Below, one piece after another: positions 16,392 to 26,968 of a stretch of 64,000 nucleotides of DNA (the stretch's first letter is position 1; each line of letters opens with the position of its first letter). The DNA lies in NCBI GenBank assembly GCA_964612075.1, contig CAZTFC010000001.1, forward strand, positions 1 to 64,000, written 5' to 3'. A program made the position numbers and the translations under genes. This DNA comes from UBA2219 sp964612075. Its GTDB lineage: Bacteria; Desulfobacterota; Deferrimicrobia; Deferrimicrobiales; Deferrimicrobiaceae. The notes under the pieces were generated by a model that searched no databases, was not told the DNA's origin, and was given only the letters and a program-made list of their open reading frames with translations.

Positions 16392-17072
16392 TTAACGCCG
16401 CGGGCGTTTCGCGTCGCCGAAGGACTCGATCCGGTCCAGGAACGCGGATACGCCTTCTCCCGTCACCGCGGACAGCTCGAAGATCTCGATCCGCGGATTG
16501 GCGATCCGGGCGGCGCGGCGCACACGATCCATGTCGAATTTGACATAAGGAAGCAGATCGGTCTTCGTGATGATCAGGATGTCGGAAGTCTTGAATATGA
16601 GAGGGTATTTCAGTGGTTTCTCGTCGCCTTCGGTGACGCTCAGCAGGACGATGCGCTTGTCCTCGCCCAGCGGGACCTCCGCCGGGCAGACGAGGTTCCC
16701 CACGTTTTCCACGATGAGAAGCCGCGTGTCCGAAAGGTCCATCCGCCGGAGGGCGTTCAGGAGCTGGATCGGCTGGATGTGGCACCCCGAGCGGGTGTTG
16801 ATCTGCAAAACATTGACGCCGTGCTTGCGGATACGGTCGGCGTCGATCTCGGTTTCGAGGTCGCCCTCGATGACGGCCACCGTGCCCTTCCCTGCGTACC
16901 GGGAAAGAAGCGCCTCGATCAGCGTGGTCTTGCCGGAGCCCGGCGAGGAGATGAGGTTCAGGGCGAAGATTCCCCGGTCTGCGAGCAACGTGCGAATGGT
17001 TTCCGAAATGTCTTCTACGGACTGCTGGATCGACCGCTCGACGTCGACCCGCAGCTTGTCTGTGGTTTCCAT
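16392..17072 (-). CDS. hypB: Hydrogenase nickel incorporation GTPase HypB
   Basis: 226 residues from the ATG at 17072. It is a SIMIBI-class GTPase: the P-loop reads SSPGSGKTTL, followed by VIEGDLETEIDADRI, and the metal-binding pair Cys-His occurs in TRSGCHIQP at the dimer interface. A TKTDLLPYV segment is the guanine-specificity motif. There is no His-rich nickel-storage N-terminus, so this is the simpler HypB form. Longer in-frame starts exist (17108, 17168) but run into the divergent hypF promoter region and are not conserved. It diverges from hypF with 56 bp between the starts. Confidence 0.95.
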   Translation of the reverse strand: METTDKLRVDVERSIQQSVEDISETIRTLLADRGIFALNLISSPGSGKTTLIEALLSRYAGKGTVAVIEGDLETEIDADRIRKHGVNVLQINTRSGCHIQPIQLLNALRRMDLSDTRLLIVENVGNLVCPAEVPLGEDKRIVLLSVTEGDEKPLKYPLIFKTSDILIITKTDLLPYVKFDMDRVRRAARIANPRIEIFELSAVTGEGVSAFLDRIESFGDAKRPRR

Positions 17073-17128
17073 GCCGCACAGGATACCACACCTTCGACGC
17101 CGTTCCATTCTGTTACACTGTCTTATTG

Positions 17129-19444
17129 ATGAAAGACCAGGAAACGCCGGCCCCCGGGAAACGGGCATCGGCGATCGAGATCACCGTCCGGGGGACGGTC
17201 CAGGGGGTGGGGTTCCGCCCCTTCGTCCACCGGATCGCCGCGGCCTGCGGCCTGTCGGGGTGGGTGTCGAATACCCCCGGAGCGGTAGTGGTGCGCGTGG
17301 AAGGGGACGCCGCTTCCCTTTCCCGGTTCCGCGACCTGTTGCGGGATGAGGCCCCGCCGGCCGCGCGGATAGCCCGCCTGTCGGTCCGCAAGGTCCTCCC
17401 GACCGGCGCGCGGGGGTTCGGGATCCGGGAAAGCCGCACGGAAGGGGCCGCCCTTTCCACGATACCGCCGGACATCGCAATCTGTCCGGATTGCCTCGCG
17501 GAACTGTCCGACCCGGCGGACCGCCGGTACCGTTACCCTTTCACCAACTGCACGAACTGCGGGCCCCGCTTCACCATCGTCTCGTCGCTGCCGTACGACC
17601 GGGAACGCACCTCGATGTCCGCCTTCCCGATGTGCCCGGACTGCAGGCGGGAGTACGAGGACCCGTCGAACCGCCGGTTCCACGCCGAGCCCAACGCCTG
17701 CCCGGCGTGCGGCCCCCGGCTCTCGCTGCGCGGCCCGGGCGGCGAGGCGGTCCCTGCGGGGGACCCCCTGGGAACGGCGGCGGCGGAGCTGCTCCGGGGA
17801 AGGATCGTCGCCGTGAGGGGGCTGGGGGGATTCCAGCTGGCCGCCGACGCGACGAACGAAGAGGCCGTGCGCGCACTGCGCGAGCGAAAACGCCGGGAAG
17901 AGAAGCCGTTCGCTGCGATGTTCCCCGACATCGCATCCGTCCGCGCTGCGGCGAGGATCTCCCGGGCCGACGAGGCGATCCTGCGGGACCCGTCCGCCCC
18001 GATCCTTCTTTGCCCCTCCCGCGCCTCTTCCCCCCTGGCCCCGGCGGTCTCCATGGGGATGCCCACGGTGGGAGTGTTCCTGCCGTACTCGCCGCTGCAC
18101 CGCCTCCTCCTTTCGCGCGTGGGCCGGCCGCTGGTGATGACCAGCGGGAACCGGACCGACGAGCCGATCGCCATCGGGAACGACGAGGCGCTGACGCGGC
18201 TCCGGGGGATCGCCGACCTGTACCTCCTGCACGACCGGGAGGTGGTGCAGCGCTCGGACGACTCTGTGGTTCGCCGGGTGGGGCGCGCCCCGTACCCGAT
18301 CCGCAGGGCGAGGGGATTCGTCCCCGCCCCCGTCCGGCTGTCGCGGAGCTTCCCGGACGTGGCGGGGCTGGGGGCCGACCTGAAAGGGACCTTCTGCTTC
18401 ATCCGGGAAGACGCGGCGTACCTCTCCCAGCACCTGGGCGACCTGGAGCTGTCGCTCTCGCGCGATTTCTATCGGGAGTCGTTCCGGTTCTTCCGCGAGT
18501 TTCTCGGCGCGGAGCCGGTCGCCGCGTGCCACGACCTGCATCCCGCCTATTTCACGACCTCTTTCGCGGAGGAGCTGGCCGGGTCGGCCCGCCTTTTCCC
18601 GCTGCAGCACCACAAGGCGCACATGTACTCCGTGATGGCGGAGACGGGGTTCCTCGGGAAGGCGGTGGGGGTGGCGTTCGACGGGACCGGGTACGGGGAG
18701 GACGGCACCATCTGGGGCGGGGAGTTCTTCGCCGTAAACGGGGAGGAAGTGATCCGGGCGGGGCACCTCTCCCGGTTCTCCCTCCCCGGCGGGGACGCCG
18801 CCGTCCGGGAGCCCTGGCGGACCGCCCTGTCGCTCCTGCGGGATGTCCTCGGCCGCCCGGAGGCGGAAAGGGCGGCGCGCGAGCTGTTCCCCGGGGTCCC
18901 CGAAGACTCGGCGCGGCTCCTGCTCGACGCGCTGGACAAGGGGATCAACGTGGTGCCAACGTCCAGCGCCGGGCGGCTCTTCGACGCCGCCTCCGCGATC
19001 GCCGGCTTCTGCGCGCGGGCGAGCTACGAGGGGGAGGCGCCGATGCGGCTCGAGGCGGCTGCGTCCCGGCGGGGCGCCGGGACGTACCCGTTCTCCCTGG
19101 TTCGCGAAAACGGGCTGCTTGCGGTAGACTGGAAGGGCACGGTCGCCGGGCTGGTCGCCGACGCGAAGGGAAGGGTGCCGCAGGCAACGATCTCCCGCCG
19201 GTTCCACGACACGCTCGCCGCCGCGATCCTCGACGCGGCCTCCTGCTTGGCGGAGGCCTCCGGGGCCCGGCGCGTGATCCTTTCCGGCGGCGTGTTCCAG
19301 AACGCGACACTGCTGGCCGCGGTCCTCGCGGGGCTGCGGCGGAAGCGGCTCGTTCCGCTGATCCACCGGCAGGCCCCCCCCAACGACGGGGGGATCTCGC
19401 TCGGCCAGGCGTACTATGCGGCGCTGCGCGTCGCGGGGGGGTAG
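17129..19444 (+). CDS. hypF: Carbamoyltransferase HypF
   Basis: 771 residues. HypF makes thiocarbamate on HypE from carbamoyl phosphate, the first step to the cyanide ligands of [NiFe] hydrogenase. Domains in order are an acylphosphatase domain (VRGTVQGVGFRPFVHRIA), a zinc-finger region with four CxxC pairs (CPDC, CTNC, CPDC, CPAC), a YrdC-like domain around residues 195-385, and a Kae1-like domain carrying HHKAHMYSVMAE and FDGTGYGEDGTIWGGE. A TTG one codon upstream is also possible. It is the first gene of hypFCDE, diverging from hypBA. Confidence 0.96.
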   Translation: MKDQETPAPGKRASAIEITVRGTVQGVGFRPFVHRIAAACGLSGWVSNTPGAVVVRVEGDAASLSRFRDLLRDEAPPAARIARLSVRKVLPTGARGFGIRESRTEGAALSTIPPDIAICPDCLAELSDPADRRYRYPFTNCTNCGPRFTIVSSLPYDRERTSMSAFPMCPDCRREYEDPSNRRFHAEPNACPACGPRLSLRGPGGEAVPAGDPLGTAAAELLRGRIVAVRGLGGFQLAADATNEEAVRALRERKRREEKPFAAMFPDIASVRAAARISRADEAILRDPSAPILLCPSRASSPLAPAVSMGMPTVGVFLPYSPLHRLLLSRVGRPLVMTSGNRTDEPIAIGNDEALTRLRGIADLYLLHDREVVQRSDDSVVRRVGRAPYPIRRARGFVPAPVRLSRSFPDVAGLGADLKGTFCFIREDAAYLSQHLGDLELSLSRDFYRESFRFFREFLGAEPVAACHDLHPAYFTTSFAEELAGSARLFPLQHHKAHMYSVMAETGFLGKAVGVAFDGTGYGEDGTIWGGEFFAVNGEEVIRAGHLSRFSLPGGDAAVREPWRTALSLLRDVLGRPEAERAARELFPGVPEDSARLLLDALDKGINVVPTSSAGRLFDAASAIAGFCARASYEGEAPMRLEAAASRRGAGTYPFSLVRENGLLAVDWKGTVAGLVADAKGRVPQATISRRFHDTLAAAILDAASCLAEASGARRVILSGGVFQNATLLAAVLAGLRRKRLVPLIHRQAPPNDGGISLGQAYYAALRVAGG

Positions 19445-19450
19445 ACATCG

Positions 19451-19678
19451 ATGTGTCTGGCGATTCCTTCGAAAATCCTGTCCATAAAAGGCGATACCGC
19501 CACGATCGAGCTCGGGGGGATGCAGAGGGAAGTCTCCCTGATGCTCCTCGAGGACGCCTCCGTCGGGGACTGGGTGATCATCCACGCGGGGTTCGCCATC
19601 GAGAAGCTTTCCGAGGAAGACGCGCAGCAGACGCTGGCCCTGCTCCGGGACATCATGGAAGCCGATGAAGTACATTGA
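19451..19678 (+). CDS. hypC: Hydrogenase assembly chaperone HypC
   Basis: 75 residues. The N-terminus MCLAIP carries the essential Cys2 that joins HypD and the hydrogenase large-subunit precursor while the Fe(CN)2CO unit is built. A hydrophobic GDWVIIHAGFAI segment matches the family's beta-barrel core. It starts 6 bases after hypF and overlaps hypD by 14 bases. Confidence 0.95.
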   Translation: MCLAIPSKILSIKGDTATIELGGMQREVSLMLLEDASVGDWVIIHAGFAIEKLSEEDAQQTLALLRDIMEADEVH

Positions 19679-20755
19679 CGATTTCCGCGACCCGGCGGCC
19701 GCCCGCGCCCTGGTCGAGAGGATCCGGCGGGACGCGGGGGGCTCCCCCATGCGCATCATGGAGGTGTGCGGCACGCACACGGTGTCCATCGCCCGCAGCG
19801 GGATCCGCTCCCTCCTCGCCGGCGCCGTCTCGATGGTTTCCGGCCCGGGCTGCCCCGTCTGCGTCACCCCCGACGGCTACGTGGACGCCGCGATCGAGCT
19901 GGGAAGCCGGCCGGGCGTCACCCTGGCGTCCTTCGGCGACATGCTCCGGGTCCCCGGGAAATCCTCCTCGCTGGAGAAGGAGCGGGGGAAGGGTCTCGAC
20001 ATCCGCGTGGTCTACTCCCCCCTCGACGCGGTTTCCATGGCCGCCGGGTCCCCGGGGCGGGAGTTCGTCTTCCTGGGGGTGGGTTTCGAGACGACGGCCC
20101 CCGCCATCGGAGGGGCGATCAAGACCGCCGCGGGGCTGGGCGTGAAGAATTTCTCGGTCCTCTCGTCGGTCCGGACGATCCCCGAGGCGATGGCGCTCCT
20201 GGCGGGGGACCCGGAGATCCGGATCGAAGGGTTCCTGTGCCCGGGCCACGTCTCCACCATCATCGGCGCGGACGCCTACCGCGGGCTGGCGTCGGAGCAC
20301 CGCATCCCCTGCGTGGTCGCCGGCTTCGAGCCGCTCGACATCCTGCTGGGCATATCGATGCTGGTGCTGCAGAGGAAAGAGGGCGCGGCGCGCGTGGAGA
20401 ACGCCTACTCGCGCGGAGTGACGGCCTCGGGGAACCGGAAGGCGCAGGAGCTCCTGCGCGAGGTCTTCGCCCCGTGCGACACCGGGTGGCGCGGAATCGG
20501 CGTCATCCCCGGCTCGGGGCTGCGGATCTCGGAACGGTACGCGTCTTTCGACGCGGAGAGGAAGCACGGCGTGCCCGTGGTCTTCTCCGGGGAAGACACG
20601 GGATGCCGCTGCGGCGACGTGCTGAAGGGGAAGATCCTCCCCGACGGGTGCCCGCTTTTCGGCAAGGCGTGCGTCCCGGAGGAGCCGGTCGGCCCCTGCA
20701 TGGTCAGCAGCGAGGGGACGTGCGCGGCCTATTACAAGTACGGCGGAACCATCCA

Positions 20756-20759
<4 letters not shown>
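19665..20759 (+). CDS. hypD: Hydrogenase maturation factor HypD
   Basis: 364 residues. HypD is the [4Fe-4S] scaffold on which the Fe(CN)2CO group is assembled with HypC. Visible signatures are MEVCGTHTVSIARSGIRSLL, SGPGCPVCVTP and FLCPGHVSTIIG, and a C-terminal cysteine cluster including GCRCGDVL and KACVPEEPVGPCMVSSEG. Start and stop overlap neighbours on both sides (hypC by 14 bases, hypE by 4), indicating translational coupling. Confidence 0.96.
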
Positions 20760-21784
<1,025 letters not shown>

Positions 21785-21801
21785 CTCCCTGGAGGTCTCC
21801 C

Positions 21802-24438
21802 TTGCCCGAGCTATCCGTTTTCAAGGCCGACACGGGGATGCCGTTCCTGGACCGCGTCCTCAACGGCCTGCTGGCCGGCGACAACGTCGTCTGGCAGGTG
21901 GAGACGGTCGACAACTACAAGCCCTTCGTCCGGTCCTTCGTCGCATCGGCGCTCGCCGCGGAGAGGCGCCTCGTGTACTTCCGGTTCGCCCGCCACCCGG
22001 AGCTGGTGGCGGAGGGGAGCGGGGCGGAAATCCACCGCCTGAACCCCGAGGCGGGGTTCGAGACCTTCACGGCCCGGATCCACAAGGTGATCGAGGAGGC
22101 GGGGAAGGGCGCCTGCTACGTCTTCGACTGCCTGTCGGACCTGGCCGCCGACTGGTACAGCGACCTGATGCTCGGCAACTTCTTCATGGTCACCTGCCCC
22201 TACCTCTACGAGATGGAGACGTTCACCTATTTCGCGCTGCTTCGCGACGGGCACTCCATCGACTGCGTCTCGGCCATCCGCGGCACGACGCAGATCCTGA
22301 TCGACGTCTTCCGCCACGAGAAGCGGATGTACATCCACCCGCTGAAGGTCGACCGGCGCCACTCGACCACGATGTACCTGCCGCACCGGTGGGAGGGCGA
22401 GTCGTTCCAGCCCGTCACCGAGAGCGCGGTCCTTTCGGAGGTGCTGGGCGACCACGACCGGCGCCGGGCGGACGCCGTCCCCCGGACCCTGGACCTCTGG
22501 GACCGGAAGTTCCTCCAGGAGAGGGTGTGGCCCGAGGGTGCTTCGCCGGGGGATGCCGCGGGAGGCGAGGCGTCCGGGACCTTTCTGCGGGACCTGCGGA
22601 TGATGGTGACCCGGGACGACCGGCTGATCGACCTGGCGTCCCGGTGGCTCGAGCCCTCCGACCTGCGCGCCATCCGGCGGCGGATGATCGGCACCGGCCT
22701 GATCGGGGGGAAGTCCGTCGGCATGCTCCTGGCCCGCGCCATCCTTTCGAAGGCCGACCCCGCCTGGGCCGAGCGGCTCGAGAAGCACGACTCCTTCTTC
22801 GTCGGCTCCGACGTCTTCTACACCTTCCTCGTCCGCAACGGCTGCTGGCACGCGCGGCGCGAGCAGCGCAACCCCGGGACGTACCTCTCCGGGGCGGCGG
22901 CGGCCCGGGAGCGGGTCCGCGCGGGAACGTTCCCTTCGTTCATCGTGAAGCAGTTCGTCTCGATGCTCGAATATTTCGGCCAGTCGCCGATCATCGTGCG
23001 CTCGAGCAGCCTGCTGGAGGACAGCTTCGGGAACGCCTTCACGGGGAAGTACGACAGCGTCTTCTGCCCGAACCAGGGCTCGCCCCAGGAGCGGCTCGAG
23101 ACGTTCCTCGCCGCCGTTCGGGAGGTCTACGCCAGCACGATGAGCGAGGATGCGCTTCTCTACAGGGCGCACCGGGGGCTCATCGACCGGGACGAGCAGA
23201 TGGCGCTCCTGGTCCAGCGGGTGTCGGGCGGCCTTCACGGGGACCTGTTCTACCCGCAGGTGGCCGGGGTGGGGCTTTCCAACAACCCCTACGTGTGGAG
23301 CGAGCAGATCGAACCGGCCGCGGGGGTGCTGCGGCTGGTGTTCGGGCTGGGCACGCGCGCGGTGGACCGGTCGGACGACGACTACACCCGGCTGGTGTCG
23401 CTCAACGCGCCGCTCCGGAGGCCCGACCGGGAAGGGGACCGCGGGGCGGGCGGCAGCTCCCAGCGGAAGATGGACCTGCTCGACCTCTCGGCGAACCGCT
23501 TCGCCTCGAGGCCGGTCGAGGAGGTGCTTCGGGAATCGCCGGACCTGCCGGTCGACCTGTACGCCTCCCGCCGCAGCGCTCTGGCCCGGAGCGTGGACGA
23601 CCTGCCGCGCCGCGTGCCGGAAGGGTGGGTGCTCACCTTCGACCGGCTGCTCTCGGAGACCTCCTTCCCGTCGGAGATGCGCCGGATGCTTTCCACCCTT
23701 CGGGATGCGTACAGCTATCCCGTGGACACGGAATTCACGGCGAACTTCCTTCCCGACGGGCGGTGGAAGATCAACCTCGTCCAGTGCCGCCCGCTCCAGG
23801 TCAAGGAGGGGGGGAAGATCGTCGATCCTCCGGCACGGATCGCCCGGAAGTCGCTCCTGCTTTCGACCGGGGGGCCGATCATCGGGCGCAGTTCGCTGAT
23901 GCGGATCGGCCGGGTGGTCTTCGTGGACCCGGCGGCCTACGCGGCCGTCAACGTCCGGGAGCGCGGGTCCGTGGCGCGCCTGGTCGGGCGCGTGATGCAC
24001 GCGCCTCCCCCGCCGGGCCCGGCGGCGATCCTGCTGCTGGGGCCGGGTCGGTGGGGGACGAGCACCTCCTCGCTGGGCGTCACGGTCTCGTTCGCGGAGA
24101 TCGAGACGGCCTCCGTGATCTGCGAGATCGTCGGCGGGGAGCTGGAGGTGGTGCCCGACGTCTCCCTGGGGACGCACTTCTTCAACGACCTGGTGGAGTC
24201 CGACGTGCTGTACATGGCGGTCCAGCCCGGGCGGGGGAAGGACGTGCTGAACCGGGAGTTCCTCGAGGAGCGCCGGAACCTGCTTCCGGAGCTTCTCCCC
24301 GACGACGCGGAGTGGGCCGGGGTCGTCCGCGTCATCGATCTGCCCGGCTCCCGGGGCGGGAAGTCGCTCTGCCTGAACGCCGACTCCTTCCGGCAGCGCG
24401 CCGTCTGCTACCTGGGCGTTTTTCCGGAGGGGCGCTAG
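21802..24438 (+). CDS. Large PPDK-type ATP-grasp protein with degenerate KaiC-like N-terminus
   Basis: 878 residues from a TTG start that has GGAGGT 5-6 bases upstream; the first ATG (21838) lacks a site. Residues 1-230 resemble a KaiC/RecA-like domain: a VVWQVETVDNY strand where the P-loop should be, and YVFDCLSDLAADWYSD like a Walker B strand, but no GxxGxGKT. A PEP-synthase/PPDK-type ATP-grasp domain follows, with GGKSVGM, VRSSSLLEDSFGNAFTGKYDS and VQCRPLQ. The phospho-histidine swivel domain and the PEP/pyruvate barrel are absent; instead the C-terminus carries GPGRWGTSTSSLGVTVSFAEI and GTHFFNDLVES. It is a standalone phosphotransferase-like protein of unknown role, 17 bases behind hypE. 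Confidence 0.82.
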   Translation: MPELSVFKADTGMPFLDRVLNGLLAGDNVVWQVETVDNYKPFVRSFVASALAAERRLVYFRFARHPELVAEGSGAEIHRLNPEAGFETFTARIHKVIEEAGKGACYVFDCLSDLAADWYSDLMLGNFFMVTCPYLYEMETFTYFALLRDGHSIDCVSAIRGTTQILIDVFRHEKRMYIHPLKVDRRHSTTMYLPHRWEGESFQPVTESAVLSEVLGDHDRRRADAVPRTLDLWDRKFLQERVWPEGASPGDAAGGEASGTFLRDLRMMVTRDDRLIDLASRWLEPSDLRAIRRRMIGTGLIGGKSVGMLLARAILSKADPAWAERLEKHDSFFVGSDVFYTFLVRNGCWHARREQRNPGTYLSGAAAARERVRAGTFPSFIVKQFVSMLEYFGQSPIIVRSSSLLEDSFGNAFTGKYDSVFCPNQGSPQERLETFLAAVREVYASTMSEDALLYRAHRGLIDRDEQMALLVQRVSGGLHGDLFYPQVAGVGLSNNPYVWSEQIEPAAGVLRLVFGLGTRAVDRSDDDYTRLVSLNAPLRRPDREGDRGAGGSSQRKMDLLDLSANRFASRPVEEVLRESPDLPVDLYASRRSALARSVDDLPRRVPEGWVLTFDRLLSETSFPSEMRRMLSTLRDAYSYPVDTEFTANFLPDGRWKINLVQCRPLQVKEGGKIVDPPARIARKSLLLSTGGPIIGRSSLMRIGRVVFVDPAAYAAVNVRERGSVARLVGRVMHAPPPPGPAAILLLGPGRWGTSTSSLGVTVSFAEIETASVICEIVGGELEVVPDVSLGTHFFNDLVESDVLYMAVQPGRGKDVLNREFLEERRNLLPELLPDDAEWAGVVRVIDLPGSRGGKSLCLNADSFRQRAVCYLGVFPEGR

Positions 24439-24442
24439 GCCC

Positions 24443-25447
24443 CTACCTGTCCGGCAGGCGGTACCGCGTCGCCCTCCCGAACCCCATCCGCCGGAGCGCC
24501 CCCAGCGCGGCCAGCCGGTTGAGCGTCTGCTTCGCCGTCTCCCGGGGGATGCCGACTTCCGCCGCCGCTTTCCGGTTGGTCACCTCGCCGTCGCGCGTGG
24601 CGATCGCGAGGACGGCGGCCTGGTTCCTCGAAAGCCTCGCCTCGTCGGCCACGCGGCCCAGCGTCTCCCGGGCCGCGCGCTGCTGGAGGAGCAGCACGTC
24701 GAGGAAGCTCACGATATAAGGCGAGATGTCGGGCCTGGGGAGGTTGCGGCTGGCCTGGCTTTTCCTCAGGGCGAGGTGATATTCCGTCCATTCCCCGCTT
24801 ACCGCCCGGTCGAGGGAGCCGTAGGGCAGGTAGGTGTGCCCGCACCGCATCAGCAGGAGGTTCATGAGCAGCCGCCCCGTGCGGTGGTTCCCCTCGGCGA
24901 ACGGGCGGATGGCGAGGAACTCGAGCAGGTACGCCGCCGCGACGAGGAGCGGGTGGAACTCGTTTCCGCAGAACCGCGAGTCGAACCACGCGGAGAGGGT
25001 TTCCATCTGCGCCGGCACGAGCAGGGGTCCGGGCGCGCGCAGCGCCACCGGCTCCATCCCCCACCGCACGAAGGCCGACTCCGACGCCGCCGTCTTGTAC
25101 CTCCCCGCCTGGTGCCGGCTTTCCGGGCTGTTCCGGAAGATCCCCGCGTGGAGGGCCCGCACCCGGTCCTCGCCGGGGGGCATTTCCGCGTATCCCTCGA
25201 ACACCGCTCGCATCGTCTCCGCGTACCCCGCCTCCTCGGCCTGCGCGGCGCGCGTGGCGAGGCGGGTGGCCGCCCGGGCGGATTCCGCGGCCGTTTCGGC
25301 GAGGATCCGGTCCCTCATGGGCCCCGAGGGCTTCCTCGCGTCTTCCCACCACCCGCGGAACGCCTCGGCCTGCGCCATCCGCAGCACGACGGCGTGGAGG
25401 GCCGAGCCGGGAATCGCGCGGAGGCGCTGGTCGAACCGTTCCTGCAA
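24443..25447 (-). CDS. Fic-family protein with altered catalytic motif
   Basis: 334 residues. The Fic core and a C-terminal winged helix (NRKAAAEVGIPRETAKQTLNRL) are plain. Fic enzymes transfer AMP or similar groups onto target hydroxyls using the motif HPFx[D/E]GN[G/K]RxxR. Here the motif reads IRPFAEGNHRTGR: Arg181 (codon CGC) replaces the catalytic His, and His replaces the second Gly. The phosphate-contacting residues EGN and both later Arg are kept. I see no clear inhibitory [S/T]xxxE[G/N] helix. One A-to-G change would turn the usual CAC codon into CGC, so sequence error or recent loss must be considered. It ends 4 bases from the convergent ATP-grasp gene and diverges from gdhA. Confidence 0.85.
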   Translation of the reverse strand: MQERFDQRLRAIPGSALHAVVLRMAQAEAFRGWWEDARKPSGPMRDRILAETAAESARAATRLATRAAQAEEAGYAETMRAVFEGYAEMPPGEDRVRALHAGIFRNSPESRHQAGRYKTAASESAFVRWGMEPVALRAPGPLLVPAQMETLSAWFDSRFCGNEFHPLLVAAAYLLEFLAIRPFAEGNHRTGRLLMNLLLMRCGHTYLPYGSLDRAVSGEWTEYHLALRKSQASRNLPRPDISPYIVSFLDVLLLQQRAARETLGRVADEARLSRNQAAVLAIATRDGEVTNRKAAAEVGIPRETAKQTLNRLAALGALRRMGFGRATRYRLPDR

Positions 25448-25479
25448 GGGTCGTCACCTCGTCGGCGAAAAAGAATATG

Positions 25480-25537
25480 CCCGATTATACCCGATTGTGA
25501 AGCTTTTTGTTGACCCGGGGGAGCGGCGGGGTAGATT
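25480..25537. promoter_or_regulatory. Divergent promoter region of fic and gdhA
   Basis: Toward gdhA: TTGACC (25510-25515), 16-base spacer, TAGATT (25532-25537). Toward fic: a perfect TATAAT on the minus strand (25484-25489) with a poor -35. Two CCCGATT heptamers (25480-25486 and 25490-25496) repeat with a 10-bp period on one helical face around the fic -10, a possible regulator site. Confidence 0.5.
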
Positions 25538-25596
25538 AGGGAATGCGACGGCCCGACCCGCCGCGAAACCCCGCAGGATCCCCAAGGAGGAAGAAG

Positions 25597-26940
25597 ATGC
25601 CGTTATCGGAACGCGTGGAGCTGATTTTCCAGGATGTCGTCAAGCGGAACCCCGGCGAGGTGGAGTTCCACCAGGCGGTCAAGGAAGTGCTCGAGTCCGT
25701 CGCCCCCGTGCTGGTGAAGTATCCCGAGTTCGCCGAGGCCAAGATCATCGAGCGGATCTGCGAGCCCGAGCGGCAGACCATCTTCCGGGTTCCCTGGGTG
25801 GACGACAACGGCCAGGTGCAGATCAACCGGGGCTTCCGGATCCAGTTCAACAGCGCCCTGGGCCCCTACAAGGGCGGGCTGCGGTTCCACCCGTCGGTCT
25901 ACCTCGGGATCATCAAGTTCCTGGGCTTCGAGCAGATCTTCAAGAACTCGCTCACCGGTCTCCCGATCGGCGGCGCCAAGGGCGGCTCCGACTTCGACCC
26001 CAAGGGCAAGTCGAACGGCGAGGTGATGCGGTTCTGCCAGAGCTTCATGACGGAGCTCTACCGGATCATCGGCGAGCACACCGACGTCCCGGCGGGCGAC
26101 ATCGGCGTCGGCGGCCGCGAGATCGGGTACCTGTTCGGGCAGTACAAGCGGCTGACCAACAAGTTCGAGGCGGGGGTCCTCACCGGCAAGGGACTGGTCT
26201 ACGGCGGCAGCCAGGTCCGCACCGAGGCGACCGGCTACGGCTGCACCTACTTCGTCGAGGAGATGCTGAAAGCCAAGAAGAAGAGCTTCAAGGGGATGAA
26301 GGTGGTCGTCTCCGGCTCCGGCAACGTCGCCATCTACACGCTGGAGAAGGTCCACCAGCTCGGCGGCAAGGTCATCGCCATGAGCGACAGCAACGGGTAC
26401 GTCGTCGACGAGAAGGGGTTCAACCTCGAGACGATCAGGACGCTCAAGGAAGTGGAGCGCCGCCGGATCAAGGACTACTGCGACTACCACAAGCACGCCA
26501 AGTACGTCCAGGGCGGGAGCATCTGGGACGTGCCGTGCGACGTCGCGATGCCTTCGGCCACCCAGAACGAGCTCACCGGCAAGGACGCCCGGAAGCTCGT
26601 GAAGAACGGCTGCATCGCCGTCGGGGAAGGCGCGAACATGCCTTCCACGCCGGAAGCCATCCAGGTGTTCCAGAGCTCGGGCGTGCTCTTCGGGCCGGCC
26701 AAGGCGGCCAACGCGGGCGGCGTGGCCACCTCGGCGCTCGAGATGCAGCAGAACGCGGGGCGGGAGGCCTGGCAGTTCGAGGAGACCGACGCCAAGCTCC
26801 ACCAGATCATGCGGAACATCTACCAGCTCACGTCCGAGGCGGCGGAGGAGTTCGGCTCCCCCGGCAACCTCGTGGTGGGGGCGAACATCGGCGGGTTCCT
26901 CAAAGTGGCCCGCGCGATGATGGCGCACGGCCTGGTTTAG
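25597..26940 (+). CDS. gdhA: NADP-type glutamate dehydrogenase
   Basis: 447 residues, the length of hexameric class I glutamate dehydrogenases. It makes glutamate from 2-oxoglutarate and ammonium. Signatures are GPYKGGLRFHPSV, the catalytic lysine in LPIGGAKGGSDFDP, DVPAGDIGVGGREIGY, and the nucleotide-binding VVVSGSGNVAIYTLEK. The ATG used has AAGGAGG 6 bases upstream; an earlier GC-rich frame extension has no homology. It stands alone between a promoter and a strong terminator. Confidence 0.96.
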   Translation: MPLSERVELIFQDVVKRNPGEVEFHQAVKEVLESVAPVLVKYPEFAEAKIIERICEPERQTIFRVPWVDDNGQVQINRGFRIQFNSALGPYKGGLRFHPSVYLGIIKFLGFEQIFKNSLTGLPIGGAKGGSDFDPKGKSNGEVMRFCQSFMTELYRIIGEHTDVPAGDIGVGGREIGYLFGQYKRLTNKFEAGVLTGKGLVYGGSQVRTEATGYGCTYFVEEMLKAKKKSFKGMKVVVSGSGNVAIYTLEKVHQLGGKVIAMSDSNGYVVDEKGFNLETIRTLKEVERRRIKDYCDYHKHAKYVQGGSIWDVPCDVAMPSATQNELTGKDARKLVKNGCIAVGEGANMPSTPEAIQVFQSSGVLFGPAKAANAGGVATSALEMQQNAGREAWQFEETDAKLHQIMRNIYQLTSEAAEEFGSPGNLVVGANIGGFLKVARAMMAHGLV

Positions 26941-26968
26941 CCCGGAGGCTCCTTCGGGAGGCTGTCCG

